Source: Adiantum capillus-veneris (taxonomy: Eukaryota > Streptophyta > Polypodiopsida > Polypodiales > Pteridaceae). From it: a stretch of 62,000 nt of DNA. This document shows, piece after piece, positions 34,579 through 46,676 of the stretch. The stretch covers positions 110,216,912-110,278,911 of the forward strand of contig CM043963.1 in assembly GCA_014529385.2 (NCBI GenBank). The letters run 5' to 3'. Made by a program: the position numbers and the translations under genes. The notes beneath the pieces are model-generated. The model was not told the origin of the DNA. It did no database searches and saw only the letters and a list, made by a program, of their open reading frames with translations. Each line of letters starts with the position of its first letter. The stretch's first letter is position 1.

Positions 34579-36198
34579 CATTCCAAATGCGGACTCATCA
34601 TGTCATATATTAGAGGGCAATGTTTGCGAGCAATTTTTCAACCATTTTTTGCGTTTCATTGTGTGATTTTTGGAAAAAGAATATGCCCTCGTAATTAATC
34701 AGAATCGGGGACCAAATCATCATTCATGAGCCCCTACGGATGTGTATAGACTATAAAGAGAGTCAAATCTGGCCAAAAACTGTCTAAAAACAACAAAAAA
34801 TAGGCCAAGGTTGACGATAGTGAGCGAGATTGTACATAGACAAGAGAAAAGTGAGCTACGAAGTGTTTTGCTTCTCATTGGTATTTTTCTAGGTTAGAAT
34901 TGCTATTTTCGGGTTATTTTGGGATTTATTTGCTTTATTTTAGCCATTTTCTAGCAAAAATTATAGAAAAAAATTTGCAATCCAGATGGAAACACAAAAG
35001 AAAAGACACCTAATTAGAGCAAGGTAAAGAAGACACAGAAAAAATAAGGACTGCAAAGGTGACAGAGCAAAATGACCACCGTCATGAAGGGACCTCCAAA
35101 AGGAGAAATCTACAAAAATGGTAAAATTGGAGCAACCGAAGTCCAAATCAGGAAATTTGCGAGCCTAAACCGCATCTCGCAAAAAGTTATGGCCACAAGT
35201 AAAAGATGGGAAAATTTGGTGTCGGAGTCTCGATTACATATAGAGAGACTAGGCTAGAAATCCCTCATTTGAGTCATTTTCCATAGTGAGAGAGAGAGAG
35301 AGAGCTCCCTACAGCAGTTGAGAATTCCAGGAGCTCATCCATCGCGCACGATCGCCAGATCGACATCAGATATGAGAGGTATGCTCGTCAACACTGACTC
35401 TAAGTGTTGTTTACTTCAGTTAGTCGCAAAACCTAGCCGGCATCACAATCACAACCTGTGCACACATACGGTAGAATGGTTGTTAGGGAGACCTAGAGGC
35501 CACCAAATGGGACCAAAAGTGAAAGACACAATGCTAATAGCTTAGGGATCGAGCCTATGACCTCGGTAAGCGTGAAGGAAGCCGCTCAGAAAACTCTAAT
35601 TTAGCAGGACCTACAAATGGGCGACAAAACCAAGGTGATCGGAAATGAGCCAAAATTCATAGACAGCAAGCCAATGACCTCGACAAACCGACTGAGGGGT
35701 TAGATTATGAAAAAGTTCGTCAAAACAAAGCCTAAAGTCCCTATCTGACAAAAACCGCACAAAGCGTCACGATACTCTAACGGGCCGACCAAGTGACAAA
35801 ATTACACCAAATTCAACAAGGAACATCCAAAGGAGGTCAACTACGAGATGGAATGTGTCCACTCAGGAAAAAAAGTTCTTCCACTAGGGCAATGCCGGCA
35901 ACAGACCAGAAAGACGTCCAAATGGTCGTTCTTGGTGTTTCAAACACCAAAACAACAACCGACTGCTTGGATGGAAGGTCAAAAGGAAGTAGAAGACAGC
36001 CGGAGTCATACAAAGACCAAAAGGAACCGCGACTATCACCTAAGTGGTCTACTTCGACTTCAGGACCAACTAAGTGCTGCAAACAGGGAGTACATTCTGT
36101 TAAATTGATTAAAACTTGATGTGTGTGTCTAGGAGGGCCTATTAACACCATGAATGTCAACTAACATCAAAAAACTGGTAAAAATGACAAAGTGCCCA

Positions 36199-36214
36199 AT
36201 CTATCGCGATAGAC
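36199..36214. promoter_or_regulatory. Family-A palindrome, internal copy 1
   Basis: ATCTATCGCGATAGAC: 14-bp perfect core, one outer base changed. Confidence 0.75.
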
Positions 36215-36336
36215 TTGAACTTGCACTTAGATAAGGAAAACTTTGACTTTGGCTTCATGAGGGGTGCTAACAAGGAATGTTAACCACCAATATCAAGTCA
36301 AAGTGCCAGAAAAATCTATTTTGGCCAAAAAGCTCA

Positions 36337-36352
36337 GTCTATCGAGATAGAC
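36337..36352. promoter_or_regulatory. Family-A palindrome, internal copy 2
   Basis: GTCTATCGAGATAGAC: one central change (C to A). Confidence 0.72.
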
Positions 36353-36624
36353 TTGCTGCAACAATTTTTGGGGGGAAAGACTTTTCAAATTTTTATAAGC
36401 TAGACTTGGGGAAGCAAATGAAGGCAGTACACCAAATTTGGTGCCAAGATGGACTCATATAGCAAGCTGAGAAAGACATGCAGACAACTCAAAGTCAGAA
36501 CATAAATTCTCAAGGGAAGACAGGTAAAATTTACATGTAAGGGGTCAAGAAACCTTGCATCAACTAGGAGAAGGCAGACAGATGGTCACAAAGCCAGAAA
36601 ATGAAAAACTGGCACTAATTCCCA

Positions 36625-36640
36625 CTCTATCGCGATAGAC
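36625..36640. promoter_or_regulatory. Family-A palindrome, internal copy 3
   Basis: CTCTATCGCGATAGAC: 14-bp perfect core, one outer base changed. Confidence 0.75.
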
Positions 36641-36923
36641 CAAGCAGAGGGATAATGGACCATCTTATAAAAAATCTGAATTAGCAGTTGTCTTCAACAT
36701 GATGCAAGATGACCACCCACTAAGTTTGAGCCCAAAACAACACAAAATGAAGGAGATAGACCAACATCTCTCTGAAGGGAATCTGGAAAATTGGGAGTTG
36801 ATCCAAAAAGGGGTCACTTGACATTCATTTGAGGTGAAAAGGGGATCAGACCATGTGCAAGGTATGGGAAACCAAGTGGTGGAGTCACAACTGCAAAAAA
36901 GGACCCAGATCAAACAAATGCCA

Positions 36924-36939
36924 GTCTATCGCGATAGAC
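36924..36939. promoter_or_regulatory. Family-A palindrome, internal copy 4
   Basis: GTCTATCGCGATAGAC, perfect, about 300 bp upstream of the 3' ORF, like the last leader copy upstream of gag. Confidence 0.8.
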
Positions 36940-37221
36940 TAAGAAAAAGTAGCAAAGGGACAGATTTTGAGCTTTGGCTTATGGAGTGACCTTACATGCC
37001 ATGAGAGAATACACCACACAAAGTTTCAAGGCATTTGGACTTGTTCTCCTTCACCAACAACATCAATTTAAAGCCGCCAAAGTCGCACAATGGAAGAACT
37101 TGTCTATCTGCTAACATTTTATCTTAACTAATCTTGGGATTAAGAAGGCTCATCTAGATGCATGATTAAGTGGTAATCAATTTAGGAGAGTAGTACTATG
37201 TTTGTGCATTAACTGATAATT

Positions 37222-40200
37222 GTGATGACACGATCTATGGAGGCTTCTCAGGGAAAAAGAAAAGGCAAGAACCTAGCAACGGAAGGTGCAGCACCCTATG
37301 CACTTCTACCCAATTCTTTAAAGCCAGCAGCCACATGGATACCTTCAGATGTGCAACAAGCAGCGGCCTTTCAGATATATCAAGGTTCATATGTGGATGA
37401 CAAAAGAAACTTAGTGGATACGGTGATGATTCCCAAGGAGGCAGAGAATTACTTGAAAAGATCACCGCAAAGGTCATGGCTCAAAAAAGTCGGCTTGTGG
37501 AACTTTGTGTCACTACCACTAGTAGGGATAGATTTCAAGAGGGTACACCATCTAATAGAGACTATCCAAGAAGATGGAACTTGCAGAGTGGCAGGCATGG
37601 ATAATGAAGTGATGGCGATCCAGATCACCAAAGAGATCATCAAAGACGCATTGAAACTGTCAGATCAAGAAGCAAACATAAGAGAAAGAAGGAAAAATCT
37701 CATAGTTTACTTGCAAAAGTCCAAACTACCTTCTTTCGAACTCATAGCAAACCCAGAAGTAAGAGAGCTGACACAGATCTACAGTCAGTGTTTGTTGAGC
37801 TACAGCAAAAGGCCGCCAAGATACACTACACCGCACAGGAGCATCTCAACCACATTGACATGGGCTATGGGAATGACCCGTGAGTTCTACATAGATCACG
37901 CTTCATATCTGTTTGAAGAAATGACAAAGCTAAGGCAAGACAGACCCAATTACATTGCAGGAGGAGAAGTCCTAACCAGAGTAATATACCATGCCATAGG
38001 CGCGGCAGATCAGTTTCCACCTACCCCTCATCAGAACGACTGGCTGGTATTAAGGGAAAATAGCGAAGACGGATCACAAAGGAAAGTACCGGCATCTATT
38101 AATACCATTGGAGGACGCAAGATGGAAAGAGTGACAAGAAGTACACAAGAAAAGATGGCTGAAGAAAAAATAAATGAAGAGGAAGATGCCCGACTAAAGA
38201 AGCGAAAAGCGGAAATGGAAAACAACACCAAGTTGCAGAAGATAGCAAAGATGGAAAGGTTGCTAGAAGGGTTTGCTCTAGAAAGATCTCTACGAGGCGA
38301 TGTAGGCGCCACTTGGAAACCGTCTAGTAGCACTTTCACACTGAGAACGAAGAATAGAAACAACCCAGCTTTTGAGCTAGATTGGTTTGAGAAATACATC
38401 CAAGAAAGAAATGCGAGGGATGATCCAAAACTGCTACTAGAAGAGGAGGATCTCCAAAATTTGAGAGATCAGATGAGGCCGACTTCACTTAATCAGGAGA
38501 CACCACCGCCATCTCCAAGGCCAGATACAAGTGAGAGGCAATCTAGCCCACCTGTTGAACCTACTTCACATTCAGAAATCTCACATCGAGATGACAAAGT
38601 TCACACACCGCCCAGTGAACAGGAAGAAGAAGAAGGAACAGATAGACACCAAAACACTGGAACCATATCACAAAGTGATAAAGGCAAGCAAAAGGTGGCG
38701 GATCAGTCTAAAGATAAAGCTTCCTCCTCTCAAGAAATTGAGCTGGAAGCTACTATAGATGAAGATTTGCAGTCAATGGCAACAATACTAAACCGAACAA
38801 GACTGCACAGTCAATGGTTAGCTGATCAGAACCGGTCCAACAAAATGAAGCTACAAAAAACTGATGAGGAAGTTCAGAGACTGCAAGAGCAAAGGGAAGA
38901 CACTCTAAAGCTGATCAGCATCAGAGATACTGAAATATTGGGGCTCAAAGGCACAGTAAATCTTCTCAAGGACAATTTAATGCCATATGTGAAGATACAA
39001 TAAACGTGTTCCTTGAAGATGTCAGTGAAAGAGATGAACACATCCAACAGTTGGAAAAGGAAAAGCAAGATGCGCTAGAGGCCATCACAAGTTTGCAAGT
39101 CGTCATCGATGACTTACAAATTGAAGTCAAAGATTTAAGAGCAGTAATAGATATCCAAGCCAGAGAAATCGAACGCGCTAAAAAGCAAAAAACGTCGCTA
39201 CCAACAACACCAGTAGTCCATCCAGAAGAAGAAGTGGCTGCACTAAAGAGGGAGCTGGAGTTAGAAACAAAACAACATTTAATGATTGCTGAAAGTGCGC
39301 TTAGAGCAGAAGGTGAACTGCAAAGACAAATTTCAGATTTGCAAAGTGAACAACAACAAGGACCAGCTCCTGACAGTGAAATGGAAAGCATTGTTTCCAA
39401 ATCACTCAGGGAAGAAAATGAAAACCTGCATATCAGGATAAAACAGTTGGAGGAGTCGGCCGCTAAAAAAGACATGGAATTTCAAGCTCTACAAATCAAT
39501 AGTAGAACAATGACCGCACAAATCGCAAGTCTATAAAGTGCAGGGCAGCACCAAGGACAGGGACGAGTGCACATGGAGCCAGTAACAACGAATTTGGCTG
39601 GACTCGCCGAAGTTTATGGGGGTCAAGATGAGTACGACGAAGATTCAGATGAACAGGAGGCACATACGCAGACTGATCAAACCAGCTCCAAAGACCAAGA
39701 GACAGAAGAAGATTCAGTCACGAAGATGGAAGAGCAGAGGCTAGCCGAGCAGATGGAAAAGCAAAAAGAAATAATATGGTACAAGGCTATGCAACTCGAA
39801 AAGGAGTTGCTACAAGGGCTTTCCAAATCGGGTAGAACAGTAGCAGAGCTACGGCAAGAATGGAATGCGCCTATGTTACCTTATGCTCTGCTGAAGTATG
39901 AGACTCTAATACATCAACGGCAGCTCGAAAAAGAAGAACAAGTGCCAGTATTTGAAGGAGAAGTACAAGATAGGGAACGGCAAAACAGAATAGTGGACAG
40001 CCAACCAAAGTGGAGGCGTCAATGGCTATTGGACCATCCTCATAGCTTGATCCACTTAGTCAACGCACCACCTGAGCTGAGGAATGACAGAACGTTTTGC
40101 CCAACTCCCCGAACATACACCTACAGCCAACATAAAGCACTACAGAGCAGAAATCCGACATGGCTGAATTATCCAGTAATGCCAGGGCCAGCAGAGGGAG

Positions 40201-40607
40201 AGAGAATATCCGGTTCTTACATGGTGAAAACCCTGCAGGGCGCCATAGCAGAATTCGGAGGCTCTCCTGACCTATCCTGCAAGATGCTATGTAAAATAGC
40301 TCGCACATTTTTGGCCTGTCTCACAACCTTCTCAGAAAGCTGGACATCAGAGTATATGAATACTGAAAGAAGCATCTCAGAATTGTCATACGATCTAAGT
40401 GGGCCACCGACAGAGCCAGTATTGTATGCTTATTTCAAACGGCTGATGTTTCTGCCAAGCTACCATCTCCAGACATTTGAAGAAGCATTTTACACGAGCT
40501 TCTTCATGTATAAGTCAAAACATTTTGGCCCATTAATGACAAGTGACTCTATGCGCTATGATGCGTTTCTACAGCAAATCACTCAAGAAAGGCGACAACC
40601 ACAATAA
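37222..40607 (+). pseudogene. Element A 3' ORF: large coiled-coil protein of unknown function
   Basis: About 1,128 codons, opening MMTRSMEASQGKRKGKN, with a basic, NLS-like patch. Residues 1-280 form a conserved region (LPLVGIDFKRVHHLIETIQE, QITKEIIKDALKLSDQE). A low-complexity acidic/Ser segment follows, then a long coiled coil (about 38760-39530; heptads such as EEVQRLQEQREDTL and RDEHIQQLEKEKQDAL), then a conserved C-terminal helical region (YMVKTLQGAIAEFGGSPDLS, FLPSYHLQTFEEAF). A frameshift just before 39003 and one stop at 39534 are the only breaks. No signal peptide or membrane segment is seen, so it does not look like an envelope. B and the 345-1870 fragment carry relatives. It is read from the same strand as gag-pol. 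Confidence 0.8.
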
Positions 40608-40640
40608 AGACAAAGACGATCATGTCGTGGTAGACATGAA

Positions 40641-40655
40641 CTAGGAGGGTGGGAG
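40641..40655 (+). other. 3' polypurine tract of element A
   Basis: CTAGGAGGGTGGGAG directly before the 3' LTR. It is the expected plus-strand priming site. Confidence 0.85.
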
Positions 40656-41572
40656 TGTTGGAGCCCCATTGGTCCAACTGTTGTAATGAGCCCATTTGTA
40701 AAGCATATCAAATTCCATTTTTTATGTCAAAGACGTCTTATCAGTTTGATCCATTCGTTTGGATTATGTAAATATTAGTAAGTTAGTCAGGACTCAGAAT
40801 TATTCCCACTTTTGTAATCATGAGCAAGAGAACCCCATGTACATTTTTTGAGCTAAGGTGACTAAAGTATAAAAGTCACCTTAGAACCATTTTTTGAATA
40901 ACATTTGAATTAATCTTGTGTCGTACGAGTCTGAGAGAGAGAGAGAGAGAGTGAGTGTGTCTTATCCTATTCGCTATGCGCTTCTCTCTCACCGGATTCA
41001 TGACGCGACCACACCACCGCGATAGTCTCTCTGAGAGCTACGCGCCCACGCCACGCATTCGCCATTTCGAGTTGATCGCGATCGATTCTTCCTCGAGCTT
41101 GTTTTGCTTGTAAGTAGCACAAACGGTGTCTGTTTTCAATAATCAAGTGCTTCATGGAATGAGATTAGCTACACATAGTTACTGATAAACTTAATTTTTG
41201 CCCACTTTTGGATTATGACATGTTGGTCTATCGCGATAGCATTCGAGATAGCTAGGGTTCAAATCTGGTGAGATTAGACTTATAGGTAAGTATGTCCTAG
41301 TGAGAGGATGGTGCCTAGTAAGTTTGATGCGATTCTGAGTTCATTGGACGTGTAAACTGTGTTGTGAGAGCTAAGGGATAGGGTGGGTTGCATTCTACCA
41401 AGGTTAGTGATTGATGCATCATAACAGTGCGTATGTGTAGATTGGTTTCAGCCTGACAAGCTAACGAGATTGCCTACGTGCACCTACGGGTTAGTCGTGT
41501 CATCGAATGATAAGTATGTTGTCTGTGTCGTGCTCGTGAGTATGAACAGGGAAGTAGTTAAGCCCTAAAACA
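40656..41572 (+). mobile_element. Element A 3' LTR
   Basis: 917 bp, matching the 5' LTR across its length with scattered substitutions and small indels, including the framed TATA box (40853-40884), GATCGCGATC (41074-41083) and CTATCGCGATAG (41228-41239). Followed by GTGGG. Confidence 0.92.
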
Positions 41573-41577
41573 GTGGG
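41573..41577 (+). repeat. 5-bp target-site duplication GTGGG of element A, right
   Basis: Directly follows the AAAACA end of the 3' LTR and matches 24217-24221. Confidence 0.88.
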
Positions 41578-41975
41578 GGCTTGGCTCAGGTTGCCAATGC
41601 CTATGAGAAGGGTGGTCCTGATTGTTTGGGAACTCCTTGTTCCCATAGTGTTTAAATCGATACTAGTAATACTCATTGCCCCTAGAGCGGCGAAGTATCA
41701 AGTGTACGTGCCTCTGAAACATGGGGAAAAAGGCACTCGAGGTTTCTCTCCTCTTGGAAGGTGGGTCTTAGGATCGCTAGATAGGATAAGTATGCTTCCC
41801 CTGCGAGATGGAGCTAGATCTCTTGCTAGTAGGCTCGAACTCGACTCACTTTGTGATGAGAGATCGTCCGCTAGTTGGACCCTGAATCACTTTGTTTGAT
41901 TCCACTATAGATCTAGTGGCCACCAGGTTCACCATCAGATCCGCCGTCTTGATATGGCGGGGTGGGGACCTTACA

Positions 41976-41980
41976 GATGG
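41976..41980 (+). repeat. 5-bp target-site duplication GATGG of element C, right
   Basis: Directly follows GACCTTACA and matches 21830-21834. Element B gag resumes here. Confidence 0.88.
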
Positions 41981-44500
41981 GGGCAGGTCCTTCTCACCTT
42001 GCATCTGATGTAAAATTGTTATATTTGAAGTTTCAATTTGAAAATCTGTTTAAGACCAAAATTTACAAGGCTGGAATAGACCGCTATTGTGTTAAGTTGG
42101 AAAATAAGCCTAGAGAGTTCAGAGACCTTGTAGATGTTGATTATGACGGGGATAGATATTTTGACCGAGAGGGAATAATGTACCTAATGGTTCATAACCC
42201 TTTTATTGTGGATAAATGGGTGATGACTGGCACCAAGGACAAGGTAAATAACGAGCTGGCCGATGAGCCACCTAGAATGGAGAAACAAAACGCAGTGATC
42301 AGACGCACCAATGAGACAGAGCACCTTAATACAGACAACACGTATGTGGGGCTATATAAGTTTAGTAATGGAGATCAAACACTCTATTATAGATGTGACG
42401 AACCCCGCATCAAAGAAGTGACTGACCGTAAACACCTGTATGTTTTTACGTACACGGAGGGAAAAAGTATTCAGGTGGTCATAATAGACAAGTATGGCCA
42501 AAAGTACTCTCCAATGGATTAGAGAGATGTACATATTTTGGGGGACCACTCCACCAATACTATGTAAATCCGGAGACGAGGTAAAAACCATGACTACTCA
42601 CACAAGACCTGAGACTGTACATGTGAGCCCAGTGAGAACCAGGGTGGAGGAGTCTTTTAGACATGAACGAGTCCCAAACACAGGGTGGGTCTTTAGGACC
42701 AACGGGGTCTAGGGCTTCCATGAGCACACACAGGGGTAGTACCGTCCCTGATGTCACTTACACCACTAGAATTCCTCCGCCTATTACTCGAGATCGACTT
42801 GACGAACGTATAGCGGATAGGATACCATTGGTAGTACTAAGAGGAGACTATGAACCTAGAGAAGCCACACCAAGAGGACCAGGTGTTGTTAGAATGGTTG
42901 CAAAAACCAGACGTACTCAGGTGGCAAAATGTGTACCCAAAAAGTATAATGGATGAGGAGATGTGTATGCCCATGTTTTGATCTTCAAACAAGTGTTGAG
43001 TGCAGAACAGGCAACTGATTTCCATACTCAATATGAAGGTTTTGGGTTGACATTAGAAGGGACTTATTTGACTTGGTTCCAACCATTAAACAGTTTGGAA
43101 TTCCCAAGTATTGAGCAACTTCTGTGAGAGTTCGCTGAGAAATTCTCAAAGAGGGGGATCAAGCATAACACTATCTCCCAGATCTATACATTTAGGCAAA
43201 AGGAGAAAGAGAAGGTGAAGGAAGCATCACTTCATTTCAAGCAGTATATAGAAAGATGCTCTGCTTGAGAACTACCTCAGGATGAAAGACTGTCTGTCCT
43301 TTTCATAGAAGGATTGCGAAATAACACGCTCAAAAAGGACTTGCACTTGAAGGCATGTGTAACTTTTGAGCAAGTCACGAAAGAGACGTTGTATCTAATA
43401 GATAATTGCAAGGCATATGGGGAGGTGATTGAAGACACAGATCAGGGAACAAGTAGCACCTCTTCAACCACTAGTGAGTCCATGACAATATTGGACGGGC
43501 AAAACCCAACTGTGCCGGACGTTGATCAAATGATCGAGGAAGTGATCAGAAGGATAAACCAAGAAAACGGAATGAACCCAAACACACGACAACCGTCCAC
43601 CCAAAAATGCGACACTTGTGGAGGAGATCATCCCACCAGTGGTGCAACCTTCAACAAAGGCTAGGAGTAAACGCACAACGAGTACTGAAGTAGTGTGCTA
43701 CCGAACAAAAATGGACAAACCATGAAACCCACAAATGTTTCTATAATCGGAACTATGTTAGAGAGAGACAATATGGACCTCATGGAGGACAAAAATTTTC
43801 ACCCCCTCCAAGATACCAAGTAGGGGCAAATAGCGCAATCCTAGGGCAGGAAAACCTCAACCTGTGTTGGGACATCAACCTCCCTTATCCCAGGGAAATA
43901 GGGCTATGGTAAGGATTTCTCAACCCATAGAACCACCTTCTGATCAAGGTATGGTCCAAGTAGTCTCATATCGGGAAGATTCAGAAAATACTACGAGAGG
44001 GGATTTGATGGGAATGAAAAAGCTCCGGAGGGACACAATCTATGGATAACTCCTGAAGAGATGCCTGAGCTCTCATACATAGCACATCCAACAAAAAACC
44101 ATTACTTGGTCGATGAAAATATGCTTATGTTTATGGAAAGCGAGGGCATTAAACCTAGGGGGTATTTGTAGGATCATGCTATGAATGTGGCGGTGATCAT
44201 TGGGCAAGAGTTTGTCCAACCAAAGGAAAACGGGAAAAAAATTTGGTTTCTGTGATGGATGTACCACTGATCATCTCATTTCACACTATCCAAAAAACCC
44301 TGACAACAAAGGAAAAGCAATCATGAACAAAATGGGAATTGTGCCAAGCTCAAGTGGATCAGAAAGAGAATCAAACATTCAAAACGCGATAACTAGAGCT
44401 CAAGCACATGAGGCAGCAAGGAACGTCCCAACCGGCCAAACAGAGATAAAAAATTTGTATGTCCGAACCCCTAAGAAATCCTGGAATTCAAAATGAGACA
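41981..44500 (+). pseudogene. Element B gag, main part, with CCHC knuckles
   Basis: From 41981 the frame continues the 21618 gag start. The open frame to 42522 carries VDVDYDGDRYFDREG and HLYVFTYTEG, matching A. The capsid region at about 42960-43310 reads FGLTLEGTYLTWF, EFAEKFSKRGIKHN, KQYIERCSA with two internal stops, then LSVLFIEGLRNNTLKKDL. Three knuckle-like motifs follow: CDTCGGDH near 43609, an intact CYECGGDHWARVC at 44177-44215, and CDGCTTDHLISHY at about 44254 with its last Cys changed to Tyr. This knuckle part is deleted in element A. Several frameshifts. Confidence 0.78.
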
Positions 44501-44639
44501 AGATGAAAGAAAAAAGAGAAAAAGAAAAAGCGGCATTGGAAACCAAATTACTAAAAATGAAGGAACAACTGCAAAGGAAAAGAGACCTTAAGGAAAACAA
44601 CGAGATAAAAACTCCGTTGGTTATACCATAGACAAGATC

Positions 44640-45182
44640 TGTCTTGGTAGACAAGGTGTTCAAACCTTTGGATGCAATTTTAAAAGATTACAAGGCAAAG
44701 TTAAAGCCTAATCAAACCCAAGAGGATAGGTGGTTAATGTACCCTCATCCAGGCTATGAGAAAGAGAGGCTAAAGATGTGCAAGGAGCTCATCCATGCCG
44801 CTCAAGTGCTTATGGAACCATCAATTCCTATTGCTCCAAAAACTAAGGTATTATTCCGAGAAAAGATTCAAGACCTAGAGGGGCGGGGAATTGAAAAGGA
44901 AGACCGACCAGATTCTGTGGACAGAACACCATTGGATACGAGGGTGGTAGCCAATACAACCGATGGAATGTATTCTCAAGCACCACTCCCAATTTTGAAG
45001 TAGAAGAACAATGGCCTCAGGAGCTATGGGAACAGATCAGGAATAGAAAAGATGAAAGTGCTACACTTCTGTCAGCTCCCATCACAGAGATCCACTTGGA
45101 GCATGAACTCTACCCAAATGACATCAGATCATTGTATGGGGATGCATGTACAGCTATATTGGAAGACAGTTAACCGAAGTCG
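44640..45182 (+). pseudogene. Element B gag-protease linker
   Basis: An open stretch of about 120 codons (VDKVFKPLDAILKDYKAKLK, RWLMYPHPGYEKERLKMCKE) with basic, helical character and no family that I can name. It has no counterpart in element A because A has lost this part. Followed by a short broken stretch up to the protease frame. Confidence 0.5.
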
Positions 45183-45914
45183 TTGAATACTTTACCTTCA
45201 TTTATTGTTAACCATGAAACTCGATCGGAGGTGAAAAAAGTACCATCTCAATGGAAAGCCAATCCTAAGATGATGGATACTAAAACTCTTCACGAGTTGA
45301 TGTCATCCCCTATCCATTGTACATTAACTCTATCAAAGTTACTGCAAATCAGACCGCAACTTTGGGAGGAGGTCGGAAAATTTTTGGAAAACATAGGGTT
45401 GATAATTCCGCCACCCAATGCTTCTCCAAGAACACTTAAGACACAACACTTGAAGCAAACTAAACATGGGCCAGTACCAGTGAACAAGGTAGGGGATTAT
45501 TGTGAAGGAGAAGAAGAAAATACTACCCTGTCGGTGGAGTACAAAGAGATTAAGTCAATAGCAATATTGGATAGTGGGCTTGGAATAGCCATAGTTACCA
45601 AAGCAATGTGGAAAAAATGGGGAAAACCTGCTCTCCAAAACACTAGAATGAAACTTCAATTAGGAGATGGGTATCTGGAAAGACCCATTGGCATCTTGGA
45701 GCAGATTGTGGTAACCTCTTGAGGAATTGCATATGAACACACTTTTGCTATTATGAATGTCAATGAGAGAAGTAATTTCGATATCATATTGGGCAGACCA
45801 TTCATGAAAGATTGGGGTTACGACTATATCTATCTAAGGAACAAGGATGTCACTACAAAAATTAGTGTCGCAGATCATAGCTATAGAGATGTAGAATGAA
45901 CCCAAGGAGAAGAC
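45183..45914 (+). pseudogene. Element B protease 1
   Basis: SIAILDSGLGIAIVTKAMWK holds the catalytic D-S-G at 45570-45578. RMKLQLGDGYLERPIG and FDIILGRPFMKDWGYDY complete the fold as in A. A TGA after VVTS (about 45720) breaks it, and another stop (TGA near 45898) separates it from the linker. Confidence 0.78.
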
Positions 45915-46676
45915 TTGAACTCCACAATTGACCAAGAGGGGGGAATACCGGCTTGGCTACAAAACAAAGCTCACCAGTGGACAGGAGAAGCTTCCAAAGG
46001 TGGAAGTTTAAAAAGAGAAAATTGCATTCTTGATAGGATTGCACAAGACGAGGCATATATACTAGAGCCTTTTCCAGAAGAGATGTTTGAACCTTTTGGA
46101 TGGCAACAGATACTAGACACTCTTGATGTTTGTGTAAACGAGGTGACCCTCACCAAATTTTGCAATGAGGAAGGATATGATATCATTCCATTCCACATGT
46201 TGGGTGTCAGCCTAAATCCAAAGTTAGAGTGGGAAGTCCTTGACAACGAGGGGGTTGCCGAGTGCCGACGCATAGTGGATGAAATCTCAGTAAGAGACCT
46301 TGATCAAACGGACAAAGAAGATTTCCAAGACTCGACTAATAAGTTGTTAGAGGATAACGCAGACGATGAGCTATCTAGTAGCTCAAGTCAGAACATCATC
46401 AAACGGAAGGATCAACGGGTGATCTACTATGATTTCCCAAACCAAAATACTCAAAGACAACACAGATATTGAGATAAACGCAGAAACAACCAAAACAAGC
46501 ACAACGAAGACTCAGTACCTCTGTTAACTGACAAAACACAGTACTTAAGGTTAGTAAAAGCAATGGACTACCTCAAAGACGGGATATCAAAGAGATACAT
46601 GAAACCTGACTAAACCAAAACAAAATAAAAATAGGCGAATATACAAAAAAAAAAAGAGAGCAATTCCAAGAAATCG
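45915..46676 (+). pseudogene. Element B acidic linker between protease and RT
   Basis: Collinear with 28806-29513 of A: GIPAWLQNKA, YILEPFPEEMFEPFGWQQIL, DTLDVCVNEVTLTKFC, a serine and acid-rich tail, then YYDFPNQN. The rest is broken by stops and an A run. Confidence 0.6.

Larger units (their letters stand above)
34579..37221 (+). promoter_or_regulatory. Internal leader/promoter-like region of element A
   Basis: 2.6 kb without a gene between pol and the 3' ORF. It starts at the internal polypurine tract. TATAAA is at 34752 and a TATATAG-like site near 35238 followed at 35288-35305 by a GA tract, as in the LTR. Four family-A palindromes follow (36199, 36337, 36625, 36924). The text near 37000-37040 (CAAAGTTTCAAGGCATTTGG) matches the 5' leader (CCAAAATTCAAGGCATTTAG near 26305). 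It looks like a second copy of LTR-plus-leader logic serving the 3' ORF. Short open frames here have no support. Confidence 0.6.
24222..41572 (+). mobile_element. Complete Ty3/gypsy-like element A (palindrome family A), 17.35 kb
   Basis: Two LTRs of about 920 bp (TGTTGG...AAAACA), a tRNA-Asp-type PBS, a palindrome-bearing leader, a gag-pol with stops and frameshifts, a second protease-like domain, an internal polypurine tract, a second palindrome-bearing leader, a ~1,130-codon 3' ORF, a 3' polypurine tract and GTGGG duplications on both sides. The LTRs differ at many sites, so the insertion is not very recent. The gene order RT-RNase H-integrase places it in Ty3/gypsy. A GPY/F-like module ends the integrase and no chromodomain is seen. 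Confidence 0.9.
21835..41975 (+). mobile_element. Solo-LTR-like element C (net about 2.8 kb), host of element A
   Basis: It starts TGTAAGGTCTCTGACCCCG and ends GGTGGGGACCTTACA. The ends are inverted repeats of at least nine perfect bases, bounded by 5-bp duplications GATGG. Removing A (24222-41572 with one GTGGG) leaves about 2,790 bp. TG...CA ends, 5-bp duplication and a TATTTAAA-like box near 22487 followed by a (CA)n tract favour a long solo LTR of a Ty3 element. I see no second LTR inside. A small non-autonomous element is the alternative. Confidence 0.75.

Noticed and set aside
35793-36119. 108-codon frame in the internal leader of A as a gene
   Set aside because: No similarity to element B at this place, composition like the flanking leader, and overlapping frames on both strands. 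Treated as leader.
37222-40607. 3' ORF as an envelope-like gene (retroviral or Athila-type)
   Set aside because: No signal peptide, hydrophobic anchor or glycosylation-rich ectodomain is seen. It is charged and coiled-coil-rich.
21835-41975. Element C as a DNA transposon with ~20-bp terminal inverted repeats
   Set aside because: The inverted ends are longer than in many LTRs, but TG...CA ends with a 5-bp duplication and no transposase fit an LTR better. Kept as the less likely alternative.
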